Source: Pseudomonas viridiflava (GTDB lineage Bacteria; Pseudomonadota; Gammaproteobacteria; Pseudomonadales; Pseudomonadaceae). From it: a DNA stretch of 48,156 bases. Below, in pieces: positions 1 through 8,900 of the stretch. The stretch covers positions 1 through 48,156 of the forward strand of contig NZ_UTBZ01000098.1 in NCBI RefSeq assembly GCF_900580865.1. Direction: 5' to 3'. The translations under genes and the position numbers were made by a program. How positions within the stretch are numbered: position 1 is the stretch's first letter; the number at the start of each line of letters is the position of its first letter. Below the pieces are notes generated by a model. That model was not told the origin of the DNA. It saw only the letters and a list, made by a program, of their open reading frames with translations, and searched no databases.

Positions 1-226
1 GGATGGACACCGTAGCGAGGGAACACTGAGCCTCAGCGAAGTGCCGTACGCCGGGGCAAAGCCTTTTGGGTTACCTTTTCGGCGTTTGGAAAAGGTGACT
101 CGCTGTAAGAGCGAAACCGCCAGCGGCGGCACCCGCAGCAACGGATATGCCCCCAATCCCATTCCACATCGCAAACAAAATCAAAAGATCGCAGCCTGCC
201 GCAGCTCCTACACTGGGTGTTAGGGC
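1..226. repeat. Dispersed pseudomonad intergenic element plus half REP
   Basis: No convincing gene is seen here. The stretch reads through short open frames on both strands that have no ribosome binding site. Its sequence (roughly 40-160) resembles a degenerate element I recall from between genes in fluorescent pseudomonads, often miscalled as short hypothetical proteins. It ends in a half copy of the second REP family (ATCAAAAGATCGCAGCCTGC near 179-213) just upstream of the metallothionein gene. The left edge is cut by the window, so its full size is unknown. Confidence 0.45.
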
Positions 227-271
227 TTGCCCTGCAAGCCCCAGACAACCACCACCCAAGGAGTCTGTCTC

Positions 272-436
272 ATGCCTGATAAAAAATGCGATTGCCCCAC
301 TTGCAAGTGCACGATCAAAGAAGGCGATCATTCCTATGCAGTTCACGGTAAACACTATTGCTGTGAAGCCTGCGCCCACCACCACAAAAGTGGCGAAGAG
401 TGTTCAACCAAGGGCTGTAAATGCGCCCACGGATAA
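272..436 (+). CDS. Small bacterial metallothionein (SmtA/BmtA type)
   Basis: A 54-residue protein with ten cysteines (6, 8, 11, 13, 30, 31, 34, 44, 49, 51) in the CxCxxCxC, CCxxC and CxxxxCxC patterns of the bacterial zinc metallothionein family. Histidines at 36-38 and the end could add ligands. The family binds Zn, Cd or Cu through thiolate clusters in the cytoplasm and buffers metal. ATG 272 is preferred over the longer frame from 227 because AAGGAG lies at 258-263 and the family starts with a short polar stretch before the first CxC. No smtB-like regulator is adjacent and no operator was recognised, so its control is unknown. It is followed by a hairpin whose U-run serves the opposite strand. 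Confidence 0.88.
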   Translation: MPDKKCDCPTCKCTIKEGDHSYAVHGKHYCCEACAHHHKSGEECSTKGCKCAHG

Positions 437-448
437 CGAACGACGCAT

Positions 449-477
449 AAAAAAGTGGAGCCTAATCAGGCTCCACT
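449..477 (-). terminator. Rho-independent terminator for the minus-strand small genes
   Basis: A perfect 10-bp stem (AGTGGAGCCT / AGGCTCCACT, 454-463 with 468-477) has a 4-nt loop and is followed on the minus strand by six Ts (449-454). The stem includes the stop codon of the 462-734 gene, so termination follows translation directly. It could also stop plus-strand metallothionein transcripts, but there is no T-run on that side. Confidence 0.75.
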
Positions 478-734
478 TCCAGTTTCAGGCTCTCATCATC
501 CAGCCGCTCCGCATGCCGCACCGTACCTTGCAGCCTTCGCCCTTCAACCCTGACCACCACGGTTTTCGCCTGGTCGAGGTCTTCCGGCAGCGGCGCTGGC
601 ACACGCAAGGCAAAGCAAAACGGATCATCCGCGACCGCCTCCAGCCCAACGCGACAGTCCACGCCTTTGGTGATACGCCCGAACAACGTATCAAGGCCGT
701 AGTCCAGATGTGCCGGGCTGATGATGTTGCTCAT
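462..734 (-). CDS. Hypothetical protein, 90 residues
   Basis: I do not recognise this family. It is a soluble acidic protein of 90 residues starting MSNIISPAHLDYGLDTLFGR, with no signal peptide, membrane segment or cysteine motif beyond two scattered cysteines. The start ATG at 734 follows a GGGGAATGCACC leader, and the stop codon sits inside the terminator stem. The gene lies 39 bp downstream of the 774-1001 gene on the same strand, so the two are probably co-transcribed away from the AraC regulator. Codon use matches its neighbours, which supports a real gene. Function unknown. Confidence 0.6.
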   Translation of the reverse strand: MSNIISPAHLDYGLDTLFGRITKGVDCRVGLEAVADDPFCFALRVPAPLPEDLDQAKTVVVRVEGRRLQGTVRHAERLDDESLKLEVEPD

Positions 735-773
735 GGTGCATTCCCCCGAATGATGCCGATCGCCAGGCAGAGC

Positions 774-1001
774 TTAGCTGGTCGGTCGCCACACGACGTT
801 TTCCACGCCGAATTTTTCCGCCATCGGTTTGCTGGTCTTCTGCACCTTCTCACGGCCAAAACGCGGGATGCGGCCGACCCCGGCGTCGCAGCTCGCCCAG
901 TGCCACGCCTCGGTGTTGTCCATTTTGTCCGAGCGGATAATGAACGACTTGGGCGTGCCGTGAAGGGTGTATTCGATGACATAGAGTTTTGCGTTGTTCA
1001 T
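774..1001 (-). CDS. Small DUF6555-like protein
   Basis: A 75-residue protein, MNNAKLYVIEYTLHG..., with a beta-rich N-terminus and a conserved-looking tail (WHWASCDAGVGRIPRF). From memory it resembles the small pseudomonad family DUF6555, whose function is unknown; this was not verified. The start at 1001 is chosen because CCTCC on the plus strand (1014-1018) gives a GGAGG ribosome binding site at a rather long spacing of about 12 nt; a start at 1046 would read through that site. It is divergent from the AraC regulator and upstream of the 90-residue hypothetical gene. Confidence 0.65.
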   Translation of the reverse strand: MNNAKLYVIEYTLHGTPKSFIIRSDKMDNTEAWHWASCDAGVGRIPRFGREKVQKTSKPMAEKFGVENVVWRPTS

Positions 1002-1137
1002 AAAGCCCGTATTCCTCCCTGTGGTAATAGAGGGATCGCGGCGCACCGGGAAAATTCACTCGGATTGTCGGACGGTATCTATCGTTGGCGACGCCGTTTC
1101 GCACTGGTTACCATGGCGCTTCCACCAAGCCCAATGA

Positions 1138-1920
1138 ATGCTCGCCATGGCCCTTGCCGCACCCCCCGATCTCAGCGATACCGATGTGCCCGTGCAACCG
1201 CTGGCACGCACGTATCCGCGTGGGCTGTTTATCGAGCCGCACGAGCATGTCTGGGGACAGTTGCTGTATGCGATGAGCGGGGTGATGTGGGTCGAAACCC
1301 CGCACGAAGCGCTGGTGGTGCCGCCGCAACGCGCAGTGTGGTTGCCGCCGGGTGTGCCGCACGGGATTCGCGTGGTGTCGGATCTGCAGATGCGCAATAT
1401 CTACCTGCGTCCGGCGTTGGCGGCGACGCTGGACACGACGGTGCAGGTGATCGAGGTCGGCGGTTTGTTGCGCGAGTTGATTATCGGGCTGGTGGAGCAG
1501 GGCGACAGCGGGGAACCGGCTTACTACGAAGCGCTGGTCGGGTTGGCCTTGCTGGAGCTGAAACGCGCACGGCGTTCGCAGTTGAAAATCCCGATGCCGG
1601 ATGACTCCGACCGGCGCCTGATGAATTTGTGTCAGGCAGTGATGGCGGCGCCGTCGCTGGAGATTCCATTCGAGCAGCATGCAGAAAATGCCGGGGCCAG
1701 CGTGCGCACGCTGGCGCGGTTGTTCAAGGACAGCCTCGGCATGGGCTTCGCCGAGTGGCGGCGGCAGGTGCAACTGGCGACGGCGGTGGCAGAGTTGATT
1801 CAGGGCGTGGCGGTGAGTGTCATTGCTCGAGAGCTCGGCTATTCACCCAGTAGTTTCAGCGACATGTTTCGTCGCGAACTTGGCGTGGCGCCCTCACAAT
1901 TTGCTGTGGAACACGATTAA
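1138..1920 (+). CDS. AraC-family transcriptional regulator with cupin N-terminus
   Basis: A 260-residue regulator. Residues about 20-100 form an AraC-type cupin sensor (EPHEHVWGQLLYAMSG, then VWLPPGVPHGI), and residues about 155-255 hold two helix-turn-helix motifs, the second ending in the family signature ARELGYSPSSFSDMFRRELG followed by P-SQF. Proteins of this layout bind a small ligand in the cupin and activate or repress nearby promoters. A second ATG at 1147 is an equally possible start; neither has a clear ribosome binding site. It is transcribed divergently from the small genes at 774-1001 and ends just before a REP pair. Its regulon is not evident from the sequence. Confidence 0.88.
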   Translation: MLAMALAAPPDLSDTDVPVQPLARTYPRGLFIEPHEHVWGQLLYAMSGVMWVETPHEALVVPPQRAVWLPPGVPHGIRVVSDLQMRNIYLRPALAATLDTTVQVIEVGGLLRELIIGLVEQGDSGEPAYYEALVGLALLELKRARRSQLKIPMPDDSDRRLMNLCQAVMAAPSLEIPFEQHAENAGASVRTLARLFKDSLGMGFAEWRRQVQLATAVAELIQGVAVSVIARELGYSPSSFSDMFRRELGVAPSQFAVEHD

Positions 1921-1941
1921 TCAAACCAGCGCATATCCAAT

Positions 1942-2028
1942 GTGGGAGCGAGCCTGCTCGCGAATGCGGTGGATCAGCTGACTCATCCTTCACTGACACA
2001 CCGCATTCGCGAGCAGGCTCGCTCCCAC
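1942..2028. repeat. REP pair (BIME), family 1
   Basis: Two inverted copies of GTGGGAGCGAGCCTGCTCGC face each other around a short centre. It sits between the AraC stop and the XapX gene, and could form a long hairpin in either transcript. Confidence 0.95.
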
Positions 2029-2144
2029 AGCGTTCTGTGGAGTGCATCCGAGGTTTGTCCGAAATTCAGAAGTCCTTGGCCGATGCCATCCCCGCCGGTT
2101 CCCTAAACTTTGCCCATTCCTTTCCACGGGCGGAGTTCCTCCCC

Positions 2145-2318
2145 ATGAATTACCTGATTTCGCTGGCCATCGGTCTGGGCGTCGGCCTGTTGTACGGCGC
2201 GCTGGATTTCCGTTCCCCGGCGCCACCGGCCATCGCGCTGGTCGGCTTGCTCGGCATGCTGGCCGGTGAGCAGCTGTGGCCGATGGGCCGGCAACTGGTC
2301 GCGGGCTGGTTGTCCTGA
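2145..2318 (+). CDS. XapX domain (DUF1427) small membrane protein
   Basis: A 57-residue protein with two hydrophobic stretches (MNYLISLAIGLGVGLLYG and PPAIALVGLLGMLAGEQL) joined by a short polar turn, the arrangement of the XapX/DUF1427 family. These are predicted inner-membrane hairpins of unknown function, named after a gene near xanthosine catabolism genes in E. coli. ATG 2145 is chosen over an upstream frame start at 2037 because it matches the family N-terminus. The upstream leader is purine-poor (CCTCCCC) so the ribosome binding site is weak. The oxidoreductase gene follows 31 nt later, suggesting co-transcription. Confidence 0.8.
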   Translation: MNYLISLAIGLGVGLLYGALDFRSPAPPAIALVGLLGMLAGEQLWPMGRQLVAGWLS

Positions 2319-2349
2319 ATTCTCTCTTTCTCCTTCGGTGGATGTGTCC

Positions 2350-3306
2350 ATGAAAGCTCTGCAATTCGATAAAACCGGCGACCTGTCTTCCCTACGCTTC
2401 GTCGAGGTACCGACCCCTGTTCCTGTCGCAAGCGAAGTGCTGGTGCAGATCAAGGCTGCCGGCCTCAACCCCAGCGATGTGAAAAACGTCCTCGGCCGCT
2501 TCCCCTACACCACGCTGCCGCGAATTCCCGGTCGCGATTTCGCCGGTGTCGTCGTCGAAGGCCCGCAGGCCTTGATCGGTCGGGAAGTCTGGGGCACTGG
2601 CCGTGAGCTGGGCTTTTTCGCCGACGGCACTCACGCGCAATTCGTCAAACTGCCGGCCAATGGCGTGGCGCACAAACCGTCGCACCTGAGTTTCACCCAG
2701 GCCGCCAGCCTCGGCGTGCCATACACCACGGCCTGGGATGCGCTGGAACGCAGTCTGGTGACGGCCGAAACGCGTTTGCTGGTGATCGGCGGCGGGGCAG
2801 TAGCGACCGCAGCATTGGCGCTGGCGAAGGTGCGTGGTGCGCAGTTGCTGGCGGCGGCGCGGCGCCCGGAGCAGGTGGCGGAGTTGCAGGCGCAGGGTTA
2901 TCAGACGATCCAGTTGGATAAGCCGGAAGACCTCGGTGCGCAGGTCCACGCGGTGTATCGCGGTGGCGCCGATGTGATCTTCGACACCACCGGTTTCTGG
3001 CTGCCGGCGTCGGTGGCGGCATTGGCCACCTTCGGACGGATCGCGATCATCGCCGCGCCGGTGGATGGGCATGTGCAATTACCGGCGCTGGCCTTGTATC
3101 GCAAGGGCGGTTCGGTGGTCGGGATCAATTCGTTGTTGTATGGCGTAGAAGCCTGTGCGGCGATGCTCGAGCAGTTCGGGCGGTTCTTTGATGAAGGGTT
3201 GTTGCCGTTGCCGCAAGGGTTGGTCGAGGCGCCGTTGGCCGAGGGACTACAGCGTTATACGGATGTGAATCAGGGCAGCGGTGACAAGGTCATCCTAATT
3301 CCCTGA
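2350..3306 (+). CDS. MDR-superfamily quinone oxidoreductase-like protein
   Basis: A 318-residue medium-chain dehydrogenase/reductase. It starts MKALQFDKTGDL, has a GroES-like N-terminal half (IPGRDFAGVVVEGP) and a Rossmann half with LLVIGGGAVATAALALAK for NAD(P)H binding. The cysteine/histidine ligands of zinc alcohol dehydrogenases are absent, so it belongs to the zinc-independent quinone oxidoreductase/enoyl reductase branch. The likely reaction is NADPH-dependent reduction of a quinone or conjugated carbonyl; the substrate cannot be inferred. ATG 2350 is chosen because it begins the conserved fold; an upstream in-frame extension overlaps the XapX gene. A REP pair follows the stop. Confidence 0.85.
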   Translation: MKALQFDKTGDLSSLRFVEVPTPVPVASEVLVQIKAAGLNPSDVKNVLGRFPYTTLPRIPGRDFAGVVVEGPQALIGREVWGTGRELGFFADGTHAQFVKLPANGVAHKPSHLSFTQAASLGVPYTTAWDALERSLVTAETRLLVIGGGAVATAALALAKVRGAQLLAAARRPEQVAELQAQGYQTIQLDKPEDLGAQVHAVYRGGADVIFDTTGFWLPASVAALATFGRIAIIAAPVDGHVQLPALALYRKGGSVVGINSLLYGVEACAAMLEQFGRFFDEGLLPLPQGLVEAPLAEGLQRYTDVNQGSGDKVILIP

Positions 3307-3324
3307 CATACCCCAAAAAAACCT

Positions 3325-3412
3325 GTGGGAGCGAGCCTGCTCGCGAAAGCGGTCTGTCAGCCAACATCTTGATCGACTGACACAACCTCTTCGCGAGCAG
3401 GCTCGCTCCCAC
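3325..3412. repeat. REP pair (BIME), family 1
   Basis: Inverted REP copies lie between the convergent oxidoreductase and nucleoside permease genes. No other terminator is seen here, so the structure may mark both 3' ends. Confidence 0.95.
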
Positions 3413-3430
3413 ATTTTTACTGTGTGTAGC

Positions 3431-4453
3431 TCAGGATTGCGGAACACCGTTCTCCCACGCCGACCAGTTTTTCAGAATGTCCTGCACCAGCGGATTACCC
3501 GTGCGATAGAGATTTTCCAGCGCCGGCACAAAACCTCCCTGATCAGCGTACTTGAGCAGGTTGTCCACTTCACTGCCACCCGGCTCCGGGCGGTCGAAGT
3601 CGGAGCCGGCGCGCACCACGGCCAAGCGTTGAACATCGACCAGACCTTCACGGCTTGCACGCAGCAAGGCCTCATAGGTCGAGTTGTCTTCCTGCTGCGT
3701 CGTGCAGTATTCGCCCTTGTTGTCGGTCAGCAGTTTGGTCCAGACCTCGGCCCGCTCGCTGAGGCGCGTGCCGGAGAACCAGGTGTTGCCCGCCAATGTG
3801 TCACAGCGCGTCACCACCGGTGGTTGATTGGCCGGGGCAGACGGATATTTCAGGCGCCACGCGGCGGACTCCTTGCTTTCGCTCAGCTCGACCTTTTGGC
3901 TCAGGGCGAACGCCTTGGCCTGCAGTTTCGGGTTGAGTTCAAAGACTTCGGTCTTGTAGTCCAGCGGTGGTTTTTCGTTCGGGCCCTTGGTGTTGATGCC
4001 CAGATAGCCGGTCGGCCAGGTCGACGGCGCATCGCGCGAATCGATCTCCCATTGCGTGCCGAATTCCACCAGATAGTGCGCCCATGCAGCGGTGCCGATG
4101 GTTCCGTGTTTCGGGCTGATCCCGGCAATGCCGGCGATCAGGAAGTAGCTTTTGCGCAGGTCGAATTTCGGCGACAGCGCCAACGCCAATGTCGAGGCGG
4201 CGGCGTTGGTCTGGCCCATGCCGGTGGTCAACAGGCACACCTGCTGCGCGTTGCAGCGGATGCTCGGATACTCGGCCGACAGACCCGGAACGCGGATTTC
4301 CTGCTTCAGTTCCAGACGGTCGATCCAATGCTGCGCCTCGGGGGCGAACATGGTGATCAGCACGACTTTCGGTTGTATCGGTGCCTCGGCCGCCCACGCG
4401 GTAGAGGAGAGCAGGGCCGCACCGGTCAGGGTCAAACGCATCATTGCTTGCAT
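3431..4453 (-). CDS. Purine nucleoside permease (NUP family)
   Basis: A 340-residue protein with a signal peptide (…LLSSTAWA, about residues 1-21) followed by the NUP fold: PKVVLITMFAPEAQHWI, then TTGMGQTNAAAS and IAGIAGISPKHGT. The family (PF06516) was named for yeast purine nucleoside transport but resembles nucleoside phosphorylases, and the bacterial members are exported; a role in periplasmic nucleoside binding or cleavage is possible. The start is set by AAGGAGT at about 4457-4463. It begins 15 nt after the stop of the Tsx-like channel, so the pair forms one operon for outer-membrane entry and downstream handling of nucleosides. Confidence 0.9.
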   Translation of the reverse strand: MQAMMRLTLTGAALLSSTAWAAEAPIQPKVVLITMFAPEAQHWIDRLELKQEIRVPGLSAEYPSIRCNAQQVCLLTTGMGQTNAAASTLALALSPKFDLRKSYFLIAGIAGISPKHGTIGTAAWAHYLVEFGTQWEIDSRDAPSTWPTGYLGINTKGPNEKPPLDYKTEVFELNPKLQAKAFALSQKVELSESKESAAWRLKYPSAPANQPPVVTRCDTLAGNTWFSGTRLSERAEVWTKLLTDNKGEYCTTQQEDNSTYEALLRASREGLVDVQRLAVVRAGSDFDRPEPGGSEVDNLLKYADQGGFVPALENLYRTGNPLVQDILKNWSAWENGVPQS

Positions 4454-4468
4454 GGAAAACTCCTTGAT

Positions 4469-5428
4469 TCAGAACTGATAACCGACGCCGGCGTAGTAAC
4501 CCCAGCCGTTGGAACGCGCGCGGAAATTGCCATCGCCAAAATTCAGCTCGCTGCCGTCTTCCCAGTTGCCGCCGTTGTGGAAATAACGGCCGACCAGGGT
4601 GAAGCGCAAGTGGGTGAACGAGTAGAGCAAGACGTTGGTCGCCACCGTGGCGTTGGCGGTGCGTGCCGGGTTGTCCTTGTGGATGTCCGAGCCGAAATCG
4701 AAGTTGGTGAAACCGATGTAGGTCAGCGACGCGCCATTGCTGAATTTGTCGATCGGCACGATGTACTTGAGCTGCGCGCGGTAGCCGTCCCAGGAATATT
4801 CATTGCTGGCGCCGTAGTTTTCCCACTGATAGCGACCGTAGAGGTTGGCCGAAAGATTGACCCGCGAGTGCGTGTCGATATCGGTGCCGAAACCGCTGTA
4901 CAGCGTGTTGGCGCGGTTCTCTTTGCGGCTGCCGTGATCGTAGATCCAGTCGAACGCCACATACCATTCCTTGAACGGACCGATGGCCAAGCTGCGGCCG
5001 GCGAGGTAGTCGATGGAAATGCGCGGTTCGTGCTCCATGAACACCGGTGAGCCGTGATCCCACACGCCTTTGTCGTGGCTGTTGCCGATATTGAAGATCT
5101 TCGGGATGTCGATGTAGCCGTACAGTTCGAACGGACCTTTGCGGCCGAAGTACTCGTATTCCAGATAGATGTCGTCGGCCGGTTGCGGGCCGAAGCTGAT
5201 GTCCTTGCTGCCAATCAACATCAAGTCCTGGTTGTACCAGTCCGACAGATAGGCACCTTTTTTCGGCGGACTGGCTTCGGGGCTGAGCGCTTCGCCCTGG
5301 GCGGATTCTTCTTTGCTTGGCGGTTGCGCCAGAGCGCTATGGCTGAGAAGTCCGGTAACGCCGGTCAGTAGCAAGGAAACAGCAAACGTGCACGAGAAAG
5401 GTGCGCGAAAAGGGCATGCGATGGCCAT
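4469..5428 (-). CDS. Tsx-like nucleoside-specific outer membrane channel
   Basis: A 319-residue outer membrane protein. A signal peptide ends near residue 34 (HSALA), a polar linker follows, then a beta-barrel of the Tsx/OmpK family with ISFGPQPADDIYLEYEYFGR and many alternating aromatic residues, ending in YYAGVGYQF with the C-terminal phenylalanine used by the BAM machinery. Tsx barrels pass nucleosides and deoxynucleosides. An AGGACT ribosome binding site precedes ATG 5428. It is first in an operon with the purine nucleoside permease, which supports the substrate class. Two LacI/PurR-like palindromes lie 58-96 nt upstream, so repression by a nucleobase- or nucleoside-responsive LacI protein is likely. 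Confidence 0.9.
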   Translation of the reverse strand: MAIACPFRAPFSCTFAVSLLLTGVTGLLSHSALAQPPSKEESAQGEALSPEASPPKKGAYLSDWYNQDLMLIGSKDISFGPQPADDIYLEYEYFGRKGPFELYGYIDIPKIFNIGNSHDKGVWDHGSPVFMEHEPRISIDYLAGRSLAIGPFKEWYVAFDWIYDHGSRKENRANTLYSGFGTDIDTHSRVNLSANLYGRYQWENYGASNEYSWDGYRAQLKYIVPIDKFSNGASLTYIGFTNFDFGSDIHKDNPARTANATVATNVLLYSFTHLRFTLVGRYFHNGGNWEDGSELNFGDGNFRARSNGWGYYAGVGYQF

Positions 5429-5485
5429 TCAAAGTCCTTTTTTGCGGATCGAGGCCCGTGTTCCGTGGGCTTGTACGGTTTTGTT

Positions 5486-5524
5486 ACGAAAACGTTGGTA
5501 TCGACGTTACGCAAACGTTTGCAC
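5486..5524. promoter_or_regulatory. Paired LacI/PurR-like operators upstream of tsx
   Basis: Two 16-bp palindromes with a central CG: ACGAAAACGTTGGTAT (5486-5501) and ACGCAAACGTTTGCAC (5509-5524). The second contains a perfect dyad GCAAACGTTTGC and closely matches the E. coli PurR consensus ACGCAAACGTTTTCGT. Their centres are 23 bp apart, about two helical turns, so two dimers could bind on one DNA face. They lie 58-96 nt upstream of the Tsx-like start codon, in the expected promoter region. Confidence 0.65.
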
Positions 5525-5623
5525 AAGGCATACCAAAACCTTCAAAGGGCTGAAAATTCTGTCCTTTTTCAGTATTTCCTGATGGATCGGTCAAACGCGG
5601 GTTTGCAGACCCTGCGGTTCCCT

Positions 5624-5710
5624 GTGGGAGCGAGCTTGCTCGCGAAGGCGGGGTATCAGAAAAGTATCCGCAAGCTGACACAACGCATTCGCGAGCAAGC
5701 TCGCTCCCAC
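5624..5710. repeat. REP pair (BIME), family 1
   Basis: Inverted copies of GTGGGAGCGAGCTTGCTCGC lie in the 512-bp gap between the divergent tsx-like and autotransporter genes. Unlike most copies in the window it lies between two 5' ends. Apart from this and the operators I see nothing else in the gap except the autotransporter leader. Confidence 0.95.
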
Positions 5711-5940
5711 AGTTTTTAATCTCTTTACAGGCAATGAATGCGGGCTGAAACGCCGATTCCAGACCCCTCTAGTATTAAAGTATTAACACCATTTAATCCG
5801 TGCCCCATTGCCGGGCGTCTACTAGCGTTGTCCCCAATAACGCGGTTTTGTGATGACCGTCGCAGTCTTGATTCGCGTGTGGAATAAGCACGACTCTGCG
5901 CGCCCTCAAGGAAGAAATTGGCCACGACAAGGAGTAGCCC

Positions 5941-8900
5941 GTGGAAGCAAGGTTTGGTGTCGCCCTCGTTTCGCGCTTTTCCCCTCTTTCCCTTGCTGTG
6001 CACTTGAGCGTTGCCGGGCTGTTGTTCGGCGGCGTCAGTGCACCTGCGTTGGCCACGTGCTCCACGTCGGGTTCAACGGTGACCTGTACCGGCGTGCCGA
6101 GTCTGCCGCTGTTTCTCAATAGTTTTTCCAGCGCCACCAGTGGCCTGACGGTTAACGTCAACAGTGGGGCGCAGATGAACGCGACCCTCGGCGGCCATGT
6201 GATGGACCTGACCGGGGTGAACATTTCCCTGAACAACTCCGGCACGATTGACCCGGCGCTGCTCGGCCTGGTCTCGGTGTTGAGCGGCGGTGCGTTCATC
6301 GGCACCGGCGCTACGAGCACGGTCAGCGTGCTCAACAACGCCAGCGGGATCATCCGTGGTACGGGCATGCTGCTCGGGCTCAACCTGACCAGCATCGACG
6401 GTCTGGCGATTGGTGTGAACAACGCCGCAGCCGGCACCACCAGCATCACCAACAACGGCACCATCACCTCGACCGGACTCTCGATCGGCGGCATCACCCT
6501 GGCCGACACCCCGGTAGTCGGCGTCTACGGTGGCTCGCAGGTCAACATGACCAACAGCAGCACCGGTGTGATCAACGGTCGGATCGCGTTCGAGACCTCG
6601 GCGGCGGGCAACACCTTCACCAACGCCGGTGCGATTACCGGCGGCGTGTCGATGGGCGCGGCCAGCACCAACACCTTCACGGCGGTGACCGGCTCCAGCG
6701 TCAACGTCGGTGACGGTGTACAGATCAGCGTCGGCCTCGGCGGTTTGATTGGCATCAACCTGACGTTCGCCCCGACCGGCACGGTCGATGGCGGCGCGGG
6801 CGGCACCAACAGCCTGATCCTGCAAAACCCGGCCGGCGTCGGCGGCGGTATTACCGGGACTGGCACGGCCTCGAGCGCCACCTACGTCAACTTCAACAAC
6901 CTGACCCTCAACAGCGGCACCTGGACCTTGCAGGGGCCATTGGTCAGCGGCGCGACCACGCTCAATGGCGGTGTCGCCCAATTCAACAACAACGCCACGT
7001 TCGGCAGCGGCGTAATTACCTCCAACGGCGGGATTCTGCAGGCCAGCAATGCCGGGTTGAACATCAGTAATCTGATCTCCCTCGGTGCCGGTGGCGTCAC
7101 GGTACAAGGCGGCAACGCGACCACCCTGAGCGGGGTGATTTCCGGCAGTGGCGGTTTCACCAAGGCCGGTACCGGCCAGCTAAACCTCAGCGCCGCCAAC
7201 ACCTATCTGGGTAACACCACGCTCAATGGCGGCACGGTGCAGTTGGGCAACAATCAGGCGTTCAGCACCGGAACCCTCAATGTGACCGGCGCGACGACCC
7301 TGAGCGCGCCGGGCACGATCAACCTGGCCAACGCCATCAACCTCGGCGGCACCTTGACCGCTGGCGGCACTGGCGCACTGACCCTCGGCGGTTTGATCAG
7401 CGGCAGCAGCGGCCTGACCAAAACCGGTACTGGCAGCCTGACCGTCAGCGGCGCCAACAGCGGTTTCACCGGCACCACCACCCTCAGCGCCGGCAGTCTG
7501 CTGGTGACCAACAACAACTCGCTGGGCAGCGGTGCGCTGAACACGGCCGCCGGCACCAGCCTCGACAGCACCACCAACGTGACGCTGGCCAATAACATCG
7601 GCATGACCGGCGCCCTCAACGTGCTCGGCAGCAATGCGCTGAGCCTCGGTGGCGTGTTGTCCGGCACCGGCGCGATTACCAAATCCGGCAGTGCCAGCCT
7701 GACGTTGACCGGCAACAACACTAACAGCGGCAACACGCTGCTCAATGCCGGCAGCCTGTTCGTTGGCAGCAACACCGCGCTGGGGACCGGCGCGCTGAAT
7801 GCGGCGGCTGGCACCACACTGGATGCGACCACGGCGGTGACCCTCGCCAACGCCGTCGCGCTGGCAGGCGATCTGACCCTTGGCAGCACGCAGGCATTGG
7901 GCCTGAGTGGCGTCGTCAGCGGCGCCGGCAATCTGATCAAAAACGGCACCGCGAACCTCAGCCTAAGTGGCAACAACAGCTTCTCTGGCGGTACTGCGCT
8001 GAATGCCGGCACGCTGATTGTCGGCTCCAACACCGCGCTGGGCAGCGGTGCTTTGACCACAGCGGCGGGCACCACCCTCGACGCCAGCACCGCCGTTGCG
8101 TTGACTAACGCCGTCTCACTTGGCGGCAACCTCAACGTCGGTGGCAGCGCCAACCTGATCCTCGGCGGCATCGTCAGCGGCAGCGGCGGGCTGACCAAAA
8201 ACGGCGCGGCCAACCTGATTCTCAATGGCGCCAACACCTTCCTCGGCGCGATCGCGTTGAACGCGGGCACGATCACGGCGGGTGCCAACGCGGCGCTCGG
8301 CAGCGGCAACATCACCGTTGGCGGCGTGGCCACGCTCGACAGCAATGCGGCAGTGACCCTCAACAACGCGGTCATTCTCAACAACAGTCTGGGGATCGGT
8401 GGCAGCAACGCGTTGACCCTCGGCGGGGTGATCAGCGGCACCAGCCAACTGGTGAAAAACGGCGCCGCCAATCTCACGCTCAATGGCACCAATACCTACA
8501 GCGGCGGCACCACGCTGAATGCCGGTAGCCTGACCGTCGGCAACGGCGCGGCACTGGGCACCGGCGCGTTGTCGGTGGAAGGTGCGGGCACGCTCAACAG
8601 CAGCTCGGCCGTGACCCTGAACAACAACGTGATTCTCAACGCCAACCTCACCGCTGGCGGCGCAAATGCGCTGACCCTCGGCGGCGTGATCAGTGGCGGC
8701 AACGGGCTGATCAAAACCGGCGCTTCGAGCCTGACCCTCACCGGCAACAACACCTACACCGGCACCACGGCGCTGAATGCCGGTTCGCTGATTGTCGGTT
8801 CCAGCACCGCCCTTGGCACCGGCACACTCAACGCCTCGAACGGCACCTCCCTCGATGCCAGCACCGCCGCCACCCTGGCCAACAACGTCAACCTCTCCGG

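Noticed and set aside
147..1604. 485-residue plus-strand open frame across the small genes at the left end
   Set aside because: It crosses the metallothionein gene, two minus-strand genes and the AraC gene in a different frame, with no domain and no binding site.
3422..5050. 542-residue plus-strand open frame opposite the nucleoside permease and Tsx-like genes
   Set aside because: It is antisense to two well-supported genes with clear motifs and signal peptides.
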